DNA of 64,000 nt from Pholis gunnellus (taxonomy: Eukaryota; Chordata; Actinopteri; Perciformes; Pholidae), in NCBI GenBank assembly GCA_910591455.2, contig OU342805.1, positions 25,018,708 to 25,082,707 on the forward strand, in the 5' to 3' direction. Made by a program: the position numbers and the translations under genes. A model generated the notes under the pieces. The model was not told the origin of the DNA. It saw nothing but the letters and a program-made list of their open reading frames with translations, and searched no databases. The number at the start of each line of letters is the position of its first letter. Positions within the stretch are counted from its first letter, which is position 1. Below are positions 59,201 to 64,000 of this stretch, piece after piece.

Positions 59201-62200
59201 GTGAGTGCTGTCTTCTGTGGATCATGTGTACATACTGTAATATGGATCTGTGCTTCAATCAACACGGAATCAGTTAGATTGTGTCACAGAGCGAGAAGAC
59301 TGGACTAGAGCCTACGGGTGTCGCTTTATCTTGATCAAGCGATCAAGCATATAGTGAATGCTCAGAGCGTCCTCTGCTGGATCACAAGGGACACTACCTC
59401 AAACCATCTGCACCGCTTACAGACGGTACATTTTGAATGTGAACAGGTCACAACATTTTCATCCATAAAGGGTCTCGATACCGTAAGACTTCCTGTTGCC
59501 GCTCACCTGCCCTTGCGTGCAAATTCAATTGATTTGATGGCAGTGGTGTTGCTGGTGCCAGTTGTCACTCTGAAGGAAGCCACCAGCTCCTGAGTGTTTG
59601 TGTTCAACACCAGAATCTGCAAAACAAAAGAGAGAGAGAGAGAGAGAGGGAGACATGTGTGAGTGAAGTGGAGAGATATTCACACGTTTTGGTATTCATT
59701 TAACCTTCATTTCATCTGATAATAATGCAGGTGAAAGTAGATGCAGTCTGTTATCTGTTTATATTCTGTCTCTGGACATTTTCTAATTTTAGATCTACAA
59801 CTTAAAGCGCTTGGCTTTTTCCCTTCTATAAAATTCATATTTACCTTTTCCTGTCTAGAAATACAGTCATGTGACTGAAAGGTTCGCTGTGAATGAAGTA
59901 TTGTCTCACCTTTCCTTTGGCGTTGCCAGTGTAGATGTACTCCCCCCGCCTGTCAAAGGCCGCCACCACATTCAGGTCCGAGTCGTCGTCAACGGGCAGG
60001 ACGACGTGTTTGGAGTCTGACAGAGTGAGCAGCACCGGGGCCGACTTCATGGGACACACCAGCACCTTGTCCCTGAATCACAAACATCATTTCTTGTAAG
60101 TACAAAATAGCTAAGTGTGTATAGTAACTTAACCGACAACTGATTAAAAAAGGTAAATTAAACTGTCCAAATCACGTGATGTCGAACTCATCAGATGATG
60201 TAACGGACAGGCCGGCGCTCTCGGGTCACTCACATGTCTCTGGGGTGGCACTGCAGCTTCAGGATCGGTGACGGGAAGCGGAACCTCTGGTCACAGTCTC
60301 CCGTCAGGACGTCCCACTGAGAGACAATGTTGTCTGTGGAGGCACTCACCAGCTTGTGACCGTCACGACTCCAGCTGCACACACACACAAATATATATAA
60401 ATACACCATTCGTCCTTAAAATGTTATTGGACATGACGTGTGCATGTAGTTTAGGATGAAGCAGGAGAAAGGTGGATGTGTCTGAGTGTATCTGTGTGTC
60501 TCACCATAAAGAGCAGACCGGGTGGATGTGTGCGCTGATGATTTTGGCGATGCCCCGCGTGAGGAAGTCCCAGATGACGATGCGTCCGTCGTTGCAGCCC
60601 ACGGCCAGCAGGGTGCCCCAGCGGTTGAAGGTGCAGGTGAGGGCCATACTGATACAGTCCAGAGTGCCATCTGCCTCCTAAAAACACACACACAACAGCC
60701 AGAGAGTTTGCATCAGCCCGGGAGCTTCACATATGATTGTATAACTTGATGAAGAGCTGGTGGCTTACCTCTGGATAGTTCTGCCCGAATGACTCTATGA
60801 GAGAAATATCAAAGATGCAGTGATGAGCAACATTCAACGCGACAAAGTAACATTCATACAGGATGTACAGGGTGGACTTAAGGGCCAGTCGACTCAGAAA
60901 CACAACCTCCCACTAGTTCAATCCTCTAACATGGTACTGATATTCTGTGTGGTGCGGCAGAGTGCATGGAATAGCAGTAGAGTCAAGGATTTATTCATTT
61001 CTAATCTGAGATTAAAGTCAAATATTCATTTCAAACACATCAGGAAATAAGATCGAGTACGTTCAACACTTCAACTATAAACTTTAAACAATTGAGTAGA
61101 ATATTCACCAGAAAGAAGCAGGAAATTATCCATGAGTAAAGTGAGAGAAATCCTGACGTTTAATCCAAAGTCTGAGCCAGTAATTCATAAGAAAGAACTG
61201 TGTGGACATTTACAAGGAAAAGAAAACATTTACTTATTTTTACATGAAAGAATTCCCCAACAAATAGGCTGAAGCAGCAAATTTACAAGATATCGTGTCC
61301 TTCAGATATTCTGATATTTGTTCTCCAACAAACTTTAATTACCTATAAATTCAGGTTTTTTCAACACTTAGAGAAATTAAACATAGTATTTCTCTGTTGA
61401 TTCCCTTTTCTTTCCATGTTTACAGATGAGAGACCGGTACTAGACATCGTACTAACAGTCTTATTTCGGTATGAAATCAATCCTCACATGTGTAACTAAG
61501 TAACTACTTGGACTTGTCAAAACTAGACTAGTTTAAAAAGTATTATTCTGTTTCTGACTCAGAAATCAGATTGATCTCACTGCTTTTCCTCCATCCAGAT
61601 CATAACAAACCAGCTGTAGATAAAAACAAAAACATTTTAGACACGTCAAACCTGGACTACATTAGCATACAAGTTATTATTAGTTAAACAATTATTAGGC
61701 GTGAGATTTATTTAAGACTTCATTATTTTTATGGAAACTTTCCATTTCCATGTTTTTCTTTAATCCATTTTGCATCGTTACTTTCTTTCCATCATCATGT
61801 TCCTGAATATAAACAGTTACTCGCTGTCATGTCGACCAGCTGTGTGTTGATTTTATCACCACATCAACCTAAAATAACGGCACGAGCTTCGTAGCCTCGG
61901 TGTAATAAATATGATGAAAATAATAACACGACGTGAAGTAACGGTCTGTAGTTCCTCGTGAGTTCACATTTAATTCAATTAACGCTGCAATGAGAGACAA
62001 TGTATGAAGCTAACGTTAGCCGAACAGCTAAGTCTGCTATTATTATTATTTTAACATAAGTTTAAAAGTTACATACACACTCAGACAGATACGTTAGAAA
62101 CAAATCTAACGGAATTTAGCAGTGTGGATCTACTAATAAATGTATTTTTATTTATTTTATTTAACTCCTTGTTTCGGTTGATGGTAGCATGCTAGGCTAA

Positions 62201-62323
62201 CGTACAATGCTAACCACAACAAGTACACAGTGTTAGCATGTTAGCATGTTCTATGTGAGAAAAGTCAGGTTCGTTGAGAACAAAGACAAATTAATTATAA
62301 TTACCGAGCAGCTCTAGATTCAT
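53635..62323 (-). CDS. rbbp5: Retinoblastoma-binding protein 5 (MLL/SET1 complex subunit)
   Basis: Fourteen exons: 62323-62305, 60794-60769, 60677-60505, 60374-60234, 60072-59910, 59616-59507, 59105-58986, 58325-58172, 58023-57955, 57806-57689, 57379-57310, 57175-56940, 56552-56292 and 53687-53635. They total 1713 nt, 570 aa (human 538). RBBP5 is a core subunit with WDR5, ASH2L and DPY30 of nuclear H3K4 methyltransferase complexes. Residues about 20-325 form the WD40 propeller (GRIVIWDFLTRGIAKIISAH, SQWDVLTGDCDQRF, HALYIWEKSIGNLVKILHG). Then come the acidic ASH2L-contact region (VEYEERESEFDIEDEDKSE), the WDR5-binding-type segment DEEVDVCTVDP, and a basic AT-hook-like AGRPKGSKGK. A run of 20 Gly (523-542) has no counterpart I know in the human protein. 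The last exon (SLVSQSYKQHDVGGLD) fits splice phase but is less certain; reading on past 56292 instead ends at 56209. Confidence 0.96.
56241..56270. repeat. (CAG)10 repeat in rbbp5 intron 13
   Basis: Ten uninterrupted CAG units on plus (CTG in rbbp5 sense), starting 22 bp past the exon 13 donor. If intron 13 were retained it would encode a poly-Ala run before a stop at 56209. Confidence 0.97.
56326..56385 (-). repeat. rbbp5: (GGA)n coding repeat: 20-Gly tract of Rbbp5
   Basis: Nineteen GGA codons plus one GGG, read on the minus strand, between GSSGP and MKGRAEGG in exon 13. The near-pure codon usage points to recent slippage expansion rather than old conserved protein sequence. Confidence 0.97.
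58458..58925 (+). repeat. Dispersed repeat copy 3 (CTCF-like core), rbbp5 intron 7
   Basis: About 470 bp, highly similar to 48229-48735 at both ends and divergent in the middle (58735-58830). The core CCACCAGGGGGCGAC lies at 58519-58533. It fills the intron up to 60 bp from exon 7. Confidence 0.88.
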
Positions 62324-62470
62324 TGTTGGACGACTGGCGACTCAACGACTTGATTTCGCAGATTTCTCAGTAGTTTTCACTCGTATTTACTTCTGCTTCA
62401 TGTACCGGGCAGACTGGCGCCGAGCCTCCAGTGAGGACCCCAAACAAGGCGTCCTACAATATGCCTGAAC
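62324..62470 (-). promoter_or_regulatory. rbbp5: rbbp5 5' UTR and promoter region (approximate)
   Basis: Region directly upstream of the rbbp5 ATG, with a locally raised CpG density (GGCGCCGAGCC near 62415) and no TATA box, as expected of a housekeeping gene. The cap site is not determinable. Confidence 0.4.
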
Positions 62471-62945
62471 AAAAATAAAAACGACGTTATGATATAATAA
62501 TACAAAGTACATTTTCCTAAGTATTGTACTTTTTACAGTTTTTAGGTACTTGTAGTTTATTTGATTATTTCGATTTCATGCTAGTTTAAAATATAAATTA
62601 ACAAATATATTAGGTGTGATAAAGGTAGGAATCAACGTTCTTAGAAATGCTCATTATGTTCCCTCTAGATTTAAATTTATTTTATGTCGCTGTAATTTAG
62701 TATATCCACATTGCTTTTATCTTTGTCCATTTTAATTTAATAATTTATTTATACTATTATTATTAACCACATTAATGCATCAATAATTTTAATCCAATAT
62801 TACATTTTCTGAAATTAGCCATTTCCTACGTACTTTTACTTTGAGTATTTTATAGAAATTATGATGCAGGAGAGTATTTTTACACTGTGGTTTGCTACTT
62901 GTACTAAAGTAAAACATTTGAAAACGTCTTCCTCCACTGGTGTGA
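62471..62945 (-). mobile_element. Second hAT-type MITE fragment, inverted
   Basis: The right end reads ...GTCTTCCTCCACTGGTG, whose reverse complement begins CACCAGTGGAGGAAGACG, like the terminus of the element at 52271. Inside are TACTTTTACTTTGAGTATTT and GCAGGAGAGTATTTTTACAC, also typical. The left terminus is lost. Confidence 0.55.
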
Positions 62946-63054
62946 ATAGTGTGTTATACCTTTACAAAACCTAAATAATGTATAAATACAGTTTCTCTCA
63001 AGTAAACTACTAAACTCCTATAACTCCATTTCTTTAAGACTGAATTCTACAGTC

Positions 63055-63262
63055 TATTTTATTATTTCTTTCTATTTTTTTCTATTTGATTCTATTTGAT
63101 TCATTGTATTTTATTGAATTTTATTCTATTCATTGAATTGTATTGAATTTTATTGAATTTTATTTTATTCGTTCTATTTTATTGTATTGTATTGTATTTT
63201 ATTCTATTGTATTCTATTGTATTCTCTTCTATTGTATTTTACTCTATTTTATTCTATTCTAT
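63055..63262. repeat. Degenerate (ATTCT/ATTTT)n pentanucleotide tract
   Basis: About 200 bp of TATTTTATTCTATT-type pentamers with TTGTA variants. Low complexity, no coding signal. Confidence 0.88.
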
Positions 63263-63371
63263 AGTGAATGTGTGTTACTGCCAACATCACTGCAGCACTT
63301 GACCCTTGACTATTTCTATTATCTTTAACTTTATGGTCCGGTCTATATGTGACTCAATACAGGCCTGTGTG

Positions 63372-63481
<110 letters not shown>

Positions 63482-63573
63482 CACATGCCACTTTACACGT
63501 GAGTCCCCCTTGCCATCTCCATCGTACGTCAGAAACATTAATGTCACATAGTACAGTGTGTGCTGGTGATGCA

Positions 63574-63665
63574 GTGTCCGGAGCTGGATCCGGAGCTGGA
63601 TCCGGACCTGGATCCGGAGCTAAATCCGGAGCTGGGTCCGGAGCTGGAACCGGAGCTGAAGCTGC
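63574..63665. repeat. 12-bp minisatellite (GGAGCTGGATCC)n
   Basis: About 7-8 imperfect units of GGAGCTGGATCC. Both strands stay open in frame because the unit is a multiple of 3 (GAGSGAGS on plus, DPAPDPAP on minus). No splice or start context suggests a real gene. Confidence 0.9.
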
Positions 63666-63734
63666 ATCAACCGCCCTCACGCAACTTCCGGTTTTCACAA
63701 TAACGGCCCAAAACAAATTAGCTTGAGGTTATGA

Positions 63735-64000
63735 CAGGGGTGGCCAACCAGTCAGAGACCAAGAGCCACATTTTTTACTGTGTTACCGCAAAGAGCCACA
63801 TCATACACATGGGCACACATGAACATCACCCTATCCCTTCCTCACACACACACATACCTTTGCTCAGCCAGATTTATTGTAAATGTCACACACCAATATG
63901 ATAATGACAGAAATTGACTCCTAAGACCACAGGCCAGTCATTTTCAACAATGAACATTGTGTACACTGTCTCACACAGACAAACTCTCAGTTCAACTAAG
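63735..64000. mobile_element. Possible hAT-type element terminus, truncated by window edge
   Basis: Starts CAGGGGTGGCCAACCAGTCA followed by AAGAGCCACATTTTTTACTG and a second AAGAGCCACATCAT. The CAGGGGTG-CCAAC start is typical of hAT-family ends in vertebrates. The other end is outside the window, so this is tentative. Confidence 0.4.

Overview
This window is vertebrate nuclear DNA, most likely from a ray-finned (teleost) fish. Genes are split into many short exons with GT-AG introns of about 0.1-4 kb. Long (TG/AC)n microsatellites are frequent, and repeats look like fish hAT-type MITEs and LINE remnants. There are no operons, ribosome binding sites or CRISPR arrays. Exon models below were built by hand from ORF fragments, splice sites and codon phase; nearly every exon-exon phase closes.

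Layout. Four genes lie on the minus strand and one on the plus strand. (1) 266-4279: asporin (aspn, class I small leucine-rich proteoglycan), 5' end to seventh LRR region; the last exon lies off the left edge. (2) 4280-15584: gene-poor DNA with a hAT-like MITE, a 28-bp minisatellite of about 40 units and other repeats. (3) 15585-28012: ecm2 (VWC domain, long charged helix-like segment with RGD, LRRs), 11 coding exons, predicted 779 aa, plus a likely noncoding first exon and TATA box. (4) 34063-35329: the last three exons of cenpp (centromere protein P) on the plus strand; its 5' exons were not found. (5) 39523-50687: ippk (inositol-pentakisphosphate 2-kinase), 14 exons, 501 aa, tail to tail with cenpp. 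(6) 53635-62323: rbbp5 (WD40 subunit of MLL/SET1 H3K4 methyltransferases), 14 exons, about 570 aa.

The order aspn-ecm2-(cenpp 3' end)-ippk matches the mammalian 9q22-type locus, where the proteoglycan genes sit in an intron of the opposite-strand CENPP gene. The fish locus appears to keep this nesting. rbbp5 is the extra neighbour; in human it lies on 1q32 near the paralogous OPTC-PRELP-FMOD cluster. aspn and ecm2 encode secreted matrix proteins, while cenpp, ippk and rbbp5 encode intracellular proteins (centromere, inositol phosphate kinase, chromatin), so the grouping is positional rather than a pathway.

Most notable observations: a GC-AG intron in aspn; three same-orientation copies of a dispersed repeat carrying a CTCF-like core; a 33-bp tandem array copying the ecm2 exon 2 splice donor; a reverse-transcriptase remnant ending about 14 bp from that exon's acceptor; TG repeats against several 3' splice sites; two strong hairpins; and an unexplained 170-codon ORF. 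I found no clearly new gene system.
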